Shown: piece after piece, positions 8,194-16,956 of the stretch
Numbering within the stretch: position 1 is the stretch's first letter
Layout: each line of letters opens with the position of its first letter
Assembly (NCBI RefSeq): GCF_014859565.1
Contig: NZ_JACUUA010000003.1
Location: 1 to 64,000, forward strand
Length of the DNA stretch: 64,000 nt
Reading direction: 5' to 3'
Origin: Marinospirillum sp.
Lineage (GTDB): Bacteria; Pseudomonadota; Gammaproteobacteria; Pseudomonadales; Halomonadaceae
Position numbers and translations under genes: made by a program
The notes under the pieces: model-generated
Seen by the model: only the letters and a program-made list of their open reading frames with translations
What the model was told of the DNA's origin: nothing
Database searches by the model: none

Positions 8194-8837
8194 CAGGCGT
8201 CCCCGTGGGCAGCCAGATTATCCAGCTTCATTTCCACCAGTGGTGCAGATTCACCTGCCGCACGGCTGGCATCCAGTGCACGCTGATAAGCTTCACGGGC
8301 TTGCAGAGCATCACCTTTGGACATCAGCAGATCACCACGCAGTGACTGGATTTCTGCAGTGAAGCCACCACTGTTGGGTACTTCCAGTAATACCAGGGCT
8401 TCATCAACCTGATCCAGAGAGTTCAGGATACGCGCCAGACGCAGGCGGGCAACCAGCTCAATGGCTTCTACACGGGTGGATTCCAGAGCAGAGCGCAGAT
8501 GAGTCTGAGCCTGATCCAATTGATCACGTTCCACCGCCAGACGAGCGGCAAACAGGCGGGCGTAATCTGAATAAATGCTCTTGCTGAAGTCCGTGGTGAG
8601 GCGACGAATCAATTCATCAGCCTGCTGCTCACGGCTGTCACCCGTACCATTCATAACAATCTGGGTCAGATCGGTGTACAGCTGGGAGGCAGACTCAGCT
8701 TGGTTGACCTGATGACCTTCCCAGGCTTTCCATCCACCCACACCAGCGAGAGCGATGACAACACCGGCAATCATGGATTTTCCGTTTTTACTCCACCACT
8801 CTTTCAGGGATTCAAGTTGCTCTTCTTCACTACGCAT
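8193..8837 (-). CDS. yfgM: YfgM family inner-membrane TPR protein
   Basis: A 214-residue protein with a cytoplasmic N-terminus (EEEQLESLKEWWSKNGK), one membrane anchor at about 21-40 (MIAGVVIALAGVGGWKAW) and a periplasmic TPR-like domain of helical pairs. YfgM in Escherichia coli is an ancillary subunit of the SecYEG translocon working with the periplasmic chaperone network. The family assignment rests on the N-terminal WW motif, topology and position between hisS and bamB, which is the conserved locus. No unusual features; the length matches the family. Confidence 0.93.
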   Translation of the reverse strand: MRSEEEQLESLKEWWSKNGKSMIAGVVIALAGVGGWKAWEGHQVNQAESASQLYTDLTQIVMNGTGDSREQQADELIRRLTTDFSKSIYSDYARLFAARLAVERDQLDQAQTHLRSALESTRVEAIELVARLRLARILNSLDQVDEALVLLEVPNSGGFTAEIQSLRGDLLMSKGDALQAREAYQRALDASRAAGESAPLVEMKLDNLAAHGDA

Positions 8838-8891
8838 AACGGATTTATCCTGAAGTTTATCAATGCAAAATGAGGGCTATCTTAACTGAGC

Positions 8892-10178
8892 TCAGCAGCT
8901 TTGCAAATGTTGATGCAGGAAACCTGCCAGATCACTCAATGCCACTTCGCTTTGTTCTTTGTTTTCGCGCAGGTATTTTACTGAAGCGACACCCCGCGCC
9001 ATTTCATCTTCACCCAGTAATACCGCCAGGGCAGCACCGGATTTATCAGCTCGTTTGATCTGCTGTTTAAAACTGCCACCACCACAATGGGTCAGGATTC
9101 GCAGCTCTGGTTGTTCACTGCGCAGGCGTTCAGCCAGCAGCAGTGCATAACGATCAGCACCTTCACCGGAAGCCGCCATGTAAACATCCAGCTGTTGTTC
9201 CAGTTCTGCTGGAAAAACCGCCAGAGTCTCCAGTAACAGCACCAGGCGTTCCACACCCATGGCAAAACCAACAGCGGGTGTTGCCTTGCCACCCAGTTGC
9301 TCGACCAGTGCATCATAACGACCACCTGCACAAACCGTGCCTTGAGAGCCTAATGCAGTGGTAGTCCACTCAAATACAGTCTTGCCGTAGTAGTCCAGCC
9401 CTCTGACCAGTCGCGGATTAAGGGTATAGGTGATGCCAGCGGCATCCAGAAACTGGCAAAGACCGGCAAAATGTTGCCGACTCTCTTCATCCAGATACTG
9501 CTCAAAAGAAGGAGCATCCTGCAGAATTTCGCGGGTGCGGGTATCCTTGGAATCCAGAATGCGCAGCGGGTTGGTGCTCAGGCGACGCTGGCTGTCTTCA
9601 TCCAGTTCACTTTTAAAGCTTTCCAGATAAGCGGTCAGTGCACTGCGGTATTCAGCACGGGCGGCAGAGCTGCCCAGTGTGTTCAGTTCCAGTGTTAGAT
9701 GATCAAGAATCCCCAGATCACGCCATAAACGTGCCGACAGCAGAATTAATTCAGCATCAATGTCGGGGCCGTTAAGACCAAAGGTTTCCACACCGATTTG
9801 GTGAAACTGGCGGTAACGTCCTTTTTGCGGACGTTCGTGGCGAAACATCGGTCCTTGATACCAGAGACGCTGTTGCTGATTAAACAGCAGGCCATGTTGT
9901 TCAGCCGCCCGCACACAACCGGCGGTACCTTCCGGGCGCAGGGTGAGGCTATCACCGTTGCGGTCTTCAAAGGTGTACATCTCTTTTTCGACAATATCCG
10001 TGACTTCACCAATGGAGCGTTTAAACAGAGCGGTTTGCTCAACAATCGGCATACGGATTTCGCGGTAGCCATAACGAGACAGCAGCTGGCGTACCTTGCC
10101 TTCCAGAAACTGCCAGCGGGGGCTGACATCGGGGAGCAGATCGTTCATACCGCGTATGGCTTGAATCTTCTTGGACAC
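8892..10178 (-). CDS. hisS: Histidyl-tRNA synthetase
   Basis: A 428-residue class II aminoacyl-tRNA synthetase. Motif 1 lies in the N-terminal catalytic region after IRGMNDLLP; motif 2 appears as the [19 protein letters not shown] segment; the histidine-specific loop is [15 protein letters not shown]; motif 3 is the [10 protein letters not shown] stretch. The C-terminal 100 residues form the anticodon-binding domain. The start codon is GTG at 10178 with AGGAAA upstream; no better ATG is available before the conserved N-terminus. It lies between ispG and yfgM in a conserved housekeeping cluster and was probably read from a promoter upstream of rodZ/ispG. Confidence 0.98.
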   Translation of the reverse strand: MSKKIQAIRGMNDLLPDVSPRWQFLEGKVRQLLSRYGYREIRMPIVEQTALFKRSIGEVTDIVEKEMYTFEDRNGDSLTLRPEGTAGCVRAAEQHGLLFNQQQRLWYQGPMFRHERPQKGRYRQFHQIGVETFGLNGPDIDAELILLSARLWRDLGILDHLTLELNTLGSSAARAEYRSALTAYLESFKSELDEDSQRRLSTNPLRILDSKDTRTREILQDAPSFEQYLDEESRQHFAGLCQFLDAAGITYTLNPRLVRGLDYYGKTVFEWTTTALGSQGTVCAGGRYDALVEQLGGKATPAVGFAMGVERLVLLLETLAVFPAELEQQLDVYMAASGEGADRYALLLAERLRSEQPELRILTHCGGGSFKQQIKRADKSGAALAVLLGEDEMARGVASVKYLRENKEQSEVALSDLAGFLHQHLQSC

Positions 10179-10223
10179 TGATGATTTTCCTGTGATGATC
10201 TTGAAAATAATAAAATCGAGTCT

Positions 10224-11336
10224 TTAACCGCGCAGAATCAGTTGATCCAGGGCGGCTTGTTTTTCAGCGGCTTTTTCACGGATCAATTGCTCAAGGTGAT
10301 CCACTAGGCCGTCACTGACAGTTTTACTGGCCGGTTTGCCGTCGATGTAAATCAGGTGTTGGGGTGAGCCGCCAGTCAGACCAAGATCCGCCTCACGGGC
10401 TTCGCCGGGACCATTCACCACACAACCGATTACTGCCACATCCAGCGGGGTCAGCAGGTCTTCCACACGATTTTCGAGTTCGTTCATGGTGGCGACTACA
10501 TCAAAGTTCTGACGTGAACAACTGGGGCAGGCAATAAAGTTGATGCCTTTGCTGCGTAAGCGCAGACTTTTTAACAGATCAAAACCGACTTTTACTTCTT
10601 CCACCGGATCAGCTGCCAGTGAAACACGCAGGGTGTCACCTATGCCTTCCATCAGCAGGATACCCAGACCCACCGCTGACTTAACCGTGCCGGAACGCAG
10701 GCCACCGGCTTCGGTGATACCCAGATGCAGAGGTTGTTCCACCTCGCTGGCCAGCTGACGATAAGCAGCAACAGCCATAAACACATCCGAAGCCTTAACA
10801 CTGATTTTGTATTCCTGAAAGTCCAGGCGATCCAGGTAGCTGGCATGGCGCAAGGCAGATTCCACCAGAGCGGCAGGGGTTGGCTCGCCGTATTTTTTTT
10901 GTAGGTCTTTTTCCAGTGAACCGGCGTTTACACCGATACGAATTGAAATACCTTTATCCCGTGCGGCTGCAACAACTTCACGCACTCGGGCTTCATTGCC
11001 GATGTTGCCGGGGTTGATGCGTAAACAATCCACACCCAGTTCCGCCACCCGCAGGGCAATTTTGTGATCAAAATGAATATCGGCAATCAGCGGTGTTTGT
11101 ACCAGCTGACGAATTTTACCAAAGGCTTCTGCGGCTTCCATGCTGGGTACGGATACCCGCACCAAATCCACTCCGGCCTTTTCCATGCGACGTATCTGGG
11201 CAACCGTGGCATCCACATCACAGGTTTCTGTGTTGGTCATGCTCTGAACACTGATGGGTGCATCACCACCCACCAGAACGGAGCCGACACGAATCTGGCG
11301 GGACTTGCGACGTTGAATCGGGGAGGTGTGCTGCAT
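10224..11336 (-). CDS. ispG: 4-hydroxy-3-methylbut-2-enyl diphosphate synthase (flavodoxin)
   Basis: A protein of about 370 residues catalysing the penultimate step of the methylerythritol phosphate isoprenoid pathway, using a [4Fe-4S] cluster. It begins [13 protein letters not shown], followed by [14 protein letters not shown] of the TIM barrel. The C-terminal reductase-like domain carries the cluster cysteines in IACPSCSRQ and in [10 protein letters not shown]. The frame stays open upstream to a TTG at 11369, but the ATG at 11336 gives the family's normal N-terminus. The upstream extension is created by a 14-bp tandem duplication at the end of rodZ. Position between rodZ and hisS is as in Pseudomonas. 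Its need for a Fe-S cluster is of interest because the isc locus nearby is reduced. Confidence 0.97.
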   Translation of the reverse strand: MQHTSPIQRRKSRQIRVGSVLVGGDAPISVQSMTNTETCDVDATVAQIRRMEKAGVDLVRVSVPSMEAAEAFGKIRQLVQTPLIADIHFDHKIALRVAELGVDCLRINPGNIGNEARVREVVAAARDKGISIRIGVNAGSLEKDLQKKYGEPTPAALVESALRHASYLDRLDFQEYKISVKASDVFMAVAAYRQLASEVEQPLHLGITEAGGLRSGTVKSAVGLGILLMEGIGDTLRVSLAADPVEEVKVGFDLLKSLRLRSKGINFIACPSCSRQNFDVVATMNELENRVEDLLTPLDVAVIGCVVNGPGEAREADLGLTGGSPQHLIYIDGKPASKTVSDGLVDHLEQLIREKAAEKQAALDQLILRG

Positions 11337-11360
11337 GATGTGTACCGGATAGCGTGAGGA

Positions 11361-11388
11361 GTTAATCAATACGGGTTAATCAATACTG
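11361..11388. repeat. 14-bp tandem duplication at the rodZ/ispG junction
   Basis: Two adjacent copies of GTTAATCAATACGG / GTTAATCAATACTG (13 of 14 bases equal). On the minus strand one copy contains the last codons and stop of rodZ; the second repeats them, including the stop, out of use. It extends the ispG frame backward to a TTG. Confidence 0.8.
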
Positions 11389-12356
11389 ATGGAAGCATAG
11401 CCATTGGGACGAATGCGTGAGGTGAAGTCATAGGCTGCACCCCGGTAATAAACGGATGCTACATGGCCGTAACCAAATACCATGCGGAAAGGGGGTTGCC
11501 CTTCCAGCACGATGGCTTCACCTTCACGCATCAGACTGGCGTGCAGGATACGATCAGTCTGGTCGCGTACTTCCACCCAGCAATCACCACTGAAGCTGAG
11601 TGCAACCAGACGATCATTACCTAAGGTTGTTGATGCAACATCTGTACCTGACTCAAGGTTGCGTACCGAAACAACTGGAGGTAATGCCGGTGTGGCGGGA
11701 GAGGCCCGCTGCCTGACGACTGCTGGCGGTGGAGTGGATTCAGGTTCTGCTGGTTGCTGTTGTGGTGCATCAGCTGCCTCAATAGGCGTTTCATCACTGA
11801 GCTGAGTTTCAGTTTCTGAATTAGCTGCTTCCGGCTGCTCCAGTGGGGCAATGATGGTTTGCCCGTCCAGTGTCTCTACCTTGACTTCCTGACTGGAAAC
11901 TCCCGGTAGATTTTCAACACTGCGGCTTTGCCACCAGATAATAATAATGCTGATCAACGCCAGCACCACCAGCACACTAAAGAGTTTAAACAGCAGACTA
12001 CTGGTGTTCTTTTCCGGTTTCAGACTCTGTACCGGGCGGTTTTTTTCCTGTTCTTGCATCTCGGGATAATGAGCATGAAAACAACGCAGCACTTCTTCGG
12101 CATCAATGCCAAGAAAACGTGCATAGGCGCGTAGGTAACCCTTTACAAAGGTAGTGCTGTGTAGCGGCTCAAATTGTTCATTTTCCAGTGCTGTTACATA
12201 AGCCGGTAGAAAATTCAGTTTTAGTGCCACTTCTTCTTTGGAGAGGCCTTTGGCTTCACGTGCTTTTTTCAGAAGCTCGCCGGGACGACTGCAGTTAACC
12301 TGGTGGGCGTTATCGCCATCCGGGTGCTGCTGATTTTCTTGTTGCTGGTCTGTCAT
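11376..12356 (-). CDS. rodZ: Cytoskeleton/cell-shape protein RodZ
   Basis: A 326-residue bitopic membrane protein. Residues about 28-92 form the Xre-type helix-turn-helix that binds MreB (PGELLKKAREAKGLSKEEVA, followed by the conserved AYVTALE and VKGYLRAYAR segments). A single membrane segment (about 122-142, SVLVVLALISIIIIWW) is followed by a Pro/Gln/Glu-rich periplasmic linker (about 150-235) and a DUF4115 beta-domain at the C-terminus with the typical CWVEVRD. RodZ links MreB filaments to the wall-synthesis machinery to maintain rod shape. It follows pilF by 14 bases. Length is typical. Confidence 0.95.
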   Translation of the reverse strand: MTDQQQENQQHPDGDNAHQVNCSRPGELLKKAREAKGLSKEEVALKLNFLPAYVTALENEQFEPLHSTTFVKGYLRAYARFLGIDAEEVLRCFHAHYPEMQEQEKNRPVQSLKPEKNTSSLLFKLFSVLVVLALISIIIIWWQSRSVENLPGVSSQEVKVETLDGQTIIAPLEQPEAANSETETQLSDETPIEAADAPQQQPAEPESTPPPAVVRQRASPATPALPPVVSVRNLESGTDVASTTLGNDRLVALSFSGDCWVEVRDQTDRILHASLMREGEAIVLEGQPPFRMVFGYGHVASVYYRGAAYDFTSRIRPNGYASISID

Positions 12357-12370
12357 GATCTCTGGAATCC

Positions 12371-13096
12371 TCAGTTTGCAGGTTCCTGGTTATGGTTGGC
12401 TGAAGTCTTTAAAAGGTCTTCAATATACCGCTGCTCTGGTTGATTACCGGTTTTTTGAGCCAGATCAAGTGCGGCTCTAAGTGTGGGTTCGTCTCTGACA
12501 CCTGCACTACGCAGAAAGTGCCAGTGTTGCTCTGCCCGGTTGAGTTGTCCCTGATCCAGGCGCAGCATCAATAATTCCCGGTGTGAATTCACAGCGCTGC
12601 GATTAAGTTCCACGGCGCGTTGAAAGTGATCAGTGGCAGCACTTTGTTGATTTAATTGCAGCTCAACATACCCCAGATTCTCAAAAATCATCGAACGATT
12701 GGGGTAACGGATGTCTTCACTGGCTTTTTTCAGCTCAGTCCGTGCCTCATCATAACGGCTTTGGCTGAATAAAAAAGCGGCATAGTTGTTTCTGGCAGCA
12801 GTTTTATGTGGGTCTGCTTGTAAAGTTTTTTTAAAGTAGTCATCTGCAAGCTGGTTTTCACCCTGCTCCTGCAGGCTTAAAGCCATGCCGTGCAGGGCTC
12901 TGGCATGGCGAGGTCGCAAGTCCAGTGCCAACTGAAAATCCTGCATGGCTCGTATCGGTTGATCAAATTCAAGGTAACCCATACCCCGGTTGGCATAAGC
13001 CAGAGCCTGTTTGTCAGGATCGGTTTGTTCCCAGGGTGGTGTTGTGGCGCAACCAGTCAGCAGGATCAGCAACAACAAGGGAATCAATTTTGACAT
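12371..13096 (-). CDS. pilF: Type IV pilus biogenesis/stability lipoprotein PilF (PilW)
   Basis: A 241-residue lipoprotein starting at ATG 13096 with AAGGAG upstream; the GTG one codon earlier is less likely. The signal peptide ends in the lipobox LLTGC (Cys16). Six TPR-like helical pairs follow (YANRGMGYLEF, FQLALDLRPRHARALHGMAL, FKKTLQADPHKTAARNNYAA and so on). PilF is the pilotin that brings the PilQ secretin to the outer membrane. The rlmN-pilF-rodZ-ispG order is the same as in Pseudomonas. No other pilus genes are in the window. Confidence 0.95.
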   Translation of the reverse strand: MSKLIPLLLLILLTGCATTPPWEQTDPDKQALAYANRGMGYLEFDQPIRAMQDFQLALDLRPRHARALHGMALSLQEQGENQLADDYFKKTLQADPHKTAARNNYAAFLFSQSRYDEARTELKKASEDIRYPNRSMIFENLGYVELQLNQQSAATDHFQRAVELNRSAVNSHRELLMLRLDQGQLNRAEQHWHFLRSAGVRDEPTLRAALDLAQKTGNQPEQRYIEDLLKTSANHNQEPAN

Positions 13097-13107
13097 CACA
13101 TGACTCC

Positions 13108-14271
13108 TTAATTGGATGGTGGCAGATCCAGCTGGGTGGCGGCAATACGGTTCTGATCCGCATAACGGGCACTGCGACGGGTTTTATCCTGCACCCTGCC
13201 AACCAGCTGACCACAGGCTGCGTCTATATCTTCACCACGGGTGGTGCGTATCGGTGCTGAGTAACCCTGTTCGTGTAACCAGCTCTGAAAACGCATCACC
13301 TGATTACGCGATGGGCGTTCGTAGCCTGAGTCCGGAAAAGGGTTAAACGGAATCAGGTTGATCTTGCAGGGCAGTTGTTTTAACAGTGCTGCCAGTTCCA
13401 GTGCATGCTGCTGTTGGTCGTTGATTCCGGCCATCAGGGTGTATTCAACAGTAATCTCACGGGAGTCACCGCATTTTTTTAGATAACGCTTGCAGGCATC
13501 CAGCAGTTCCTGAATTGGGTATTTACGATTGATGGGCACCAGTTGGTTGCGCAGTTCATCATTGGGCGCATGTAAAGAGATGGCCAGTGAGACATCAATA
13601 TCGTCGCCCAATTGATCCAGCTGGGGTACCAGCCCGGAGGTAGAGAGGGTGACACGGCGTTTGGACAGGCCGTATCCATTGTCATCCAGCATGATGCGCA
13701 TGGCATCCACTGCTGGTTGATAATTCATCAGTGGTTCACCCATCCCCATCATCACCACATTGGTGACCGGACGATTACTACTGTCCTTGCGGGGGCCGAA
13801 GGATTTTTGCGCCACCCACACCTGTCCGATAATTTCAGCAGGAGTGAGGTTGCGCTGAAACCCCTGCTTGCCGGTGGAGCAGAAAGAACAATCCAGTGAA
13901 CAGCCCACCTGTGAAGAAACACAAAGAGTGCGGCGATTGTCTCCAACCGGAATGAGTACCGCTTCAACATGGCTGCCATTACCCACTTCCAGTACCCATT
14001 TACGTGTACCGTCAGAGGAAATGTCTTCCAGCACCACCTTGGGTGGGCGGATTTCAGCACAGGCGTTGAGTTTTTCCCGCAGCACTTTACTGAGGTCGGT
14101 CATTTGTTCAAACGAATCAGCACAACGGTGGTGCATCCATTTCATGATCTGGGCAGCGCGGAATTTTTTTTCGCCCAGTTGCACAACAAAAAACTCCTCT
14201 AGCTGCGGCAGGGTTTTGCCCAGCAGGTTGATTTTTTCTGATGTTGAGCTGGTGGAATCGAAGCACGTCAT
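13108..14271 (-). CDS. rlmN: Dual-specificity 23S rRNA/tRNA adenine-C2 methyltransferase RlmN
   Basis: A 387-residue radical-SAM enzyme that makes m2A2503 in 23S rRNA and m2A37 in some tRNAs. The CxxxCxxC cluster motif is [12 protein letters not shown], followed by MMGMGEPL; the C-terminal catalytic cysteine lies in DIDAACGQL. The N-terminal helix-hairpin region ([13 protein letters not shown]) is typical. The start ATG has only a weak ribosome-binding site. It is separated from ndk by about 120 bases that include the ndk terminator hairpin. Like IspG and IscR, it needs a [4Fe-4S] cluster. Confidence 0.98.
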   Translation of the reverse strand: MTCFDSTSSTSEKINLLGKTLPQLEEFFVVQLGEKKFRAAQIMKWMHHRCADSFEQMTDLSKVLREKLNACAEIRPPKVVLEDISSDGTRKWVLEVGNGSHVEAVLIPVGDNRRTLCVSSQVGCSLDCSFCSTGKQGFQRNLTPAEIIGQVWVAQKSFGPRKDSSNRPVTNVVMMGMGEPLMNYQPAVDAMRIMLDDNGYGLSKRRVTLSTSGLVPQLDQLGDDIDVSLAISLHAPNDELRNQLVPINRKYPIQELLDACKRYLKKCGDSREITVEYTLMAGINDQQQHALELAALLKQLPCKINLIPFNPFPDSGYERPSRNQVMRFQSWLHEQGYSAPIRTTRGEDIDAACGQLVGRVQDKTRRSARYADQNRIAATQLDLPPSN

Positions 14272-14348
14272 GGTGATTGCCTGGTTACCAAAAGGGTGAA
14301 GTCTGGCTAAAAAAGGTCGGCGTTACAAGCAGCTGTTAAAAGCAACAA

Positions 14349-14372
14349 AAGGGCAGACGCTGGTCTGCCCTT
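14349..14372 (-). terminator. Rho-independent terminator after ndk
   Basis: Stem AAGGGCAGAC/GTCTGCCCTT, 10 bp, with a four-base loop; on the minus strand it is followed by TTGTTGCTTTT. It lies 22 bases past the ndk stop and 78 bases before rlmN, and separates the isc-ndk side from rlmN. Confidence 0.85.
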
Positions 14373-14393
14373 CTGATTTTCGGTAAAAACGGA

Positions 14394-14822
14394 TCAACCG
14401 CGTGGGCAGATTTCGTTGTCACCGAAGAAATAGGCAATCTCACGAGCTGCCGAAGTGGTTGCATCAGAACCGTGCACTGCATTGGCATCAATAGAGCTGG
14501 CAAAGTCAGCACGGATAGTGCCTGCAGCGGCTTCTTTAGGGTTGGTGGCACCCATCAGATCACGGTTTTTTAATACCGCGCCTTCACCTTCCAGCACCTG
14601 TACAACAACTGGACCGGAGGTCATGAAAGCAACCAGGTCTTTGAAAAAAGGACGCTCTTTGTGTTCGGCGTAAAAACCTTCTGCCTGTTCACGGCTCAGG
14701 TGTTGCATTTTGGCGGCGACAATCTGCAGGCCTGCTTTTTCAAAGCGCGACAGAATTTCGCCAATAACATTTTTGGCAACAGCATCGGGCTTAATGATGG
14801 ACAGTGTACGCTCAACAGCCAT
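14394..14822 (-). CDS. ndk: Nucleoside diphosphate kinase
   Basis: A 142-residue enzyme transferring the terminal phosphate from ATP to nucleoside diphosphates. It begins [16 protein letters not shown] and contains the active-site histidine in NAVHGSDA. It ends [10 protein letters not shown], normal for the family. Length is standard. In Pseudomonas ndk follows the full isc operon, and here it follows the shortened one, showing that the gap in the isc genes occurred at this conserved location. Confidence 0.99.
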   Translation of the reverse strand: MAVERTLSIIKPDAVAKNVIGEILSRFEKAGLQIVAAKMQHLSREQAEGFYAEHKERPFFKDLVAFMTSGPVVVQVLEGEGAVLKNRDLMGATNPKEAAAGTIRADFASSIDANAVHGSDATTSAAREIAYFFGDNEICPRG

Positions 14823-14876
14823 GTAAATCTCCAGTGAGAGGGGTTATAAAAAATGTGGATTAAACTTTCGGCGTAA

Positions 14877-15200
14877 TTATACGCTGAAGCTTTCTCCACA
14901 ACCACACTCGTCTTTCACACGGGGGTTGTTAAAGCGGAAATAACGGTTCAGACCGTCTTTGACATAATCCACCTCCGTGCCATCCATCATTGGCAGACTG
15001 TCCTGATCCACAATCACCTTCACACCATGCTGCTCAAAAACCGCATCATTGGCTTCAATACGATCGGCAAAATCCAGCACATAAGAAAAACCGGAACAAC
15101 CACTGGGTTTTATTTTCACACGCAAACCTTCACCCTCGCCGCGATCTTTAAGGCAGCGGGTGATGTGTTCAGCGGCAGCGGCAGAAATGGAAACGGACAT
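14877..15200 (-). CDS. iscA: A-type iron-sulfur carrier protein IscA
   Basis: A 107-residue A-type carrier with the three ligand cysteines at the canonical positions: Cys35 in SGCSGFSY and Cys99/Cys101 in ECGCGESF. It delivers iron or [4Fe-4S] clusters to target enzymes. It lies 14 bases downstream of iscS. In typical isc operons iscU lies between iscS and iscA and hscB-hscA-fdx-iscX follow; here neither is present, and ndk follows directly. It may be iscA or erpA in strict orthology; the operon position favours iscA. Confidence 0.92.
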   Translation of the reverse strand: MSVSISAAAAEHITRCLKDRGEGEGLRVKIKPSGCSGFSYVLDFADRIEANDAVFEQHGVKVIVDQDSLPMMDGTEVDYVKDGLNRYFRFNNPRVKDECGCGESFSV

Positions 15201-15214
15201 GATGGTTTACCTCT

Positions 15215-16366
15215 TTAGTCTTGCATCTTCAGACGCTCAAGCGCCTGATTCAGTTGTTGTCCAGCGCTTCTGGCTTGATCCTGAGTTAGGTAACGCCCGA
15301 AGCTGAAGCGGATGGAACTAAGTGCCAGTTCACGCTCCAGTCCCAGTGCAGTTAATACATAAGACGGGTCAAGGCTGGCAGAGTTGCATGCTGATCCGGT
15401 GGAAACGGCAAGTTCTGGAAGCGCCATAATCAGCGTTTCCGCCTCAATACCGGGGAAACCCAGATTAAGGATGCCCGGCCAGTTGTCTGATCTGGCCGCA
15501 TGCTGCTGATAAAAATCCGGGTTCAGCTGCTGCAAAAATTGCTCGCGGCAGCGGGTGATGTGTTCCCGGTCAGCCTGCAAACTAGCTTGTGCCATTTCAG
15601 CAGCCAGCCCCATGCCCACTAACTGATGGGTCGGCAGGGTGCCGGAGCGCATGCCACGTTCATGGCCACCGCCGTGAATGATAGCCTGCAGATGTACCGC
15701 AGGCTGGCGGCGCACATACAGTGCACCCACACCCTTGGGGCCATAAAACTTGTGGGCGCTGATTGACAGTAGATCCACCTGCAACTCATGAACATTAATT
15801 GGCAGTTTACCGGCGGCTTGGGCAGCATCGACATGAAAAAGTGCTGTGTGATCTTTTAGTAATTCACCCACCTGGGCTACTGGATTTACACAGCCCAGCT
15901 CATTGTTGACCAGCATCAGTGACACCATAAGGGTATTGGGTGTCAGCGCTTCAGCGACCTGTTCCACACGGATACAGCCTTGGGCATCGGGTTGCAAACG
16001 GGTAATCTTATAACCCTGAGCTTCCAGCCAGCTGCAAGTATCCAGCACCGCCTTGTGTTCCAGTGCCGAGGTGATGATATGCCGCCCCTTGTCCGGATTG
16101 GCACGTGCAGCACCAATCAAGGCCAGGTTATTGGCTTCAGTGGCGCCGGAAGTCCAGACCATTTCGCGCAGGTCGGCGTTAAGCAAGCCCGCCACCTGAC
16201 GCCGGGCTTTTTCAACCGCTTGTTCCGCCTGCCAGCCTGCCAGATGTGAACGTGAAGCCGGATTGGCAAAACAGCCATCCAGCGTCAGGTATTCAGACAT
16301 CAGCGCGGCGACTTCAGGGGCTGCCGGTGTGGTGGCTGCATAATCCAGATAAATCAAGGGGTTCAT
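15215..16366 (-). CDS. iscS: IscS-type cysteine desulfurase lacking the C-terminal tail
   Basis: A 383-residue PLP enzyme that removes sulfur from cysteine. It begins PLIYLDYAATTP and has the PLP lysine in SAHKFYGPKG (Lys206), His104, HGGGHERGMRSGTLP and the catalytic loop cysteine in STGSACNSAS (Cys327). All are as in E. coli IscS. It ends at LKMQD shortly after the conserved SSIRFSFGRY helix, so the roughly 20-residue tail of E. coli IscS, part of the surface used by the IscU scaffold, is missing. This fits the absence of iscU here. It follows iscR by 20 bases. It could alternatively be regarded as an IscS paralogue with another acceptor. Confidence 0.93.
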   Translation of the reverse strand: MNPLIYLDYAATTPAAPEVAALMSEYLTLDGCFANPASRSHLAGWQAEQAVEKARRQVAGLLNADLREMVWTSGATEANNLALIGAARANPDKGRHIITSALEHKAVLDTCSWLEAQGYKITRLQPDAQGCIRVEQVAEALTPNTLMVSLMLVNNELGCVNPVAQVGELLKDHTALFHVDAAQAAGKLPINVHELQVDLLSISAHKFYGPKGVGALYVRRQPAVHLQAIIHGGGHERGMRSGTLPTHQLVGMGLAAEMAQASLQADREHITRCREQFLQQLNPDFYQQHAARSDNWPGILNLGFPGIEAETLIMALPELAVSTGSACNSASLDPSYVLTALGLERELALSSIRFSFGRYLTQDQARSAGQQLNQALERLKMQD

Positions 16367-16386
16367 TACACAATCGAGCCTAGGAG

Positions 16387-16878
16387 TTAAACAGCAGAAA
16401 GGTGAATTTTTTCAGAAAAATTCGATGGACTCTGGAGCGGCTGGCTGGTGTTTTTTTCCAGTTTAGCCTTCAGGCCTTCCTCTTTTTCCACCAGCTCAGC
16501 CAGGCTGATGCCATTAAGAAACTGGTGAATCTGATCAGAAAGCTGGCACCACAGGTGATGAGTCAGGCAGGTATGACCCTGACGGCAATCACCCTTACCA
16601 CGGCAGCGGGTGGCATCCACCGACTCATTCACAGCATCAATCACCTGGGCAATAAAAATTTCCGAGCTGTCACGTGCCAGCTGATAACCACCACCCGGGC
16701 CACGGACACTGGTGACCAGTTCGTTGCGGCGCAGTCTGGCAAATAGCTGCTCCAGATAAGACAAGGAAATTTCCTGTCGGCTGGAAATATCAGCCAGAGA
16801 AACCGGACCCTTGCGTGCATTTAGCGCAAGATCCAGCATGGCCGTGACCGCGTAGCGGCCTTTGGTAGTCAGTCGCAT
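16387..16878 (-). CDS. iscR: Rrf2-family [2Fe-2S] regulator IscR
   Basis: A 163-residue repressor that senses Fe-S supply. The N-terminal winged helix ([18 protein letters not shown], with [10 protein letters not shown] and VRGPGGGY) is standard. Cluster ligands Cys92, Cys98, Cys104 and His107 sit in CRGKGDC...HTCLTHH with family numbering. The start is ATG 16878, with an AAGGGA motif upstream; an 11-codon extension exists but has no support. A near-consensus promoter overlapped by an IscR-type sequence lies 36 bases upstream, so the gene is probably autorepressed. First gene of the short iscR-iscS-iscA operon. Confidence 0.97.
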   Translation of the reverse strand: MRLTTKGRYAVTAMLDLALNARKGPVSLADISSRQEISLSYLEQLFARLRRNELVTSVRGPGGGYQLARDSSEIFIAQVIDAVNESVDATRCRGKGDCRQGHTCLTHHLWCQLSDQIHQFLNGISLAELVEKEEGLKAKLEKNTSQPLQSPSNFSEKIHLSAV

Positions 16879-16913
16879 GAAAAAAATTTCCCTTAATAAA
16901 GGTAGGTGCACTG

Positions 16914-16942
16914 ATTATGCAAAGACCGCGTATTTTAGTCAA
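16914..16942 (-). promoter_or_regulatory. Sigma-70 promoter of iscR with overlapping IscR site
   Basis: On the minus strand TTGACT (16942-16937) and CATAAT (16919-16914) are separated by 17 bases. The sequence ATTACTTGACTAAAATACGC (from 16947 down) resembles the E. coli type 1 IscR site and overlaps the -35 element, fitting repression by holo-IscR. It lies right after the ybiT stop. Confidence 0.8.
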
Positions 16943-16956
16943 GTAATGGCGTAATT

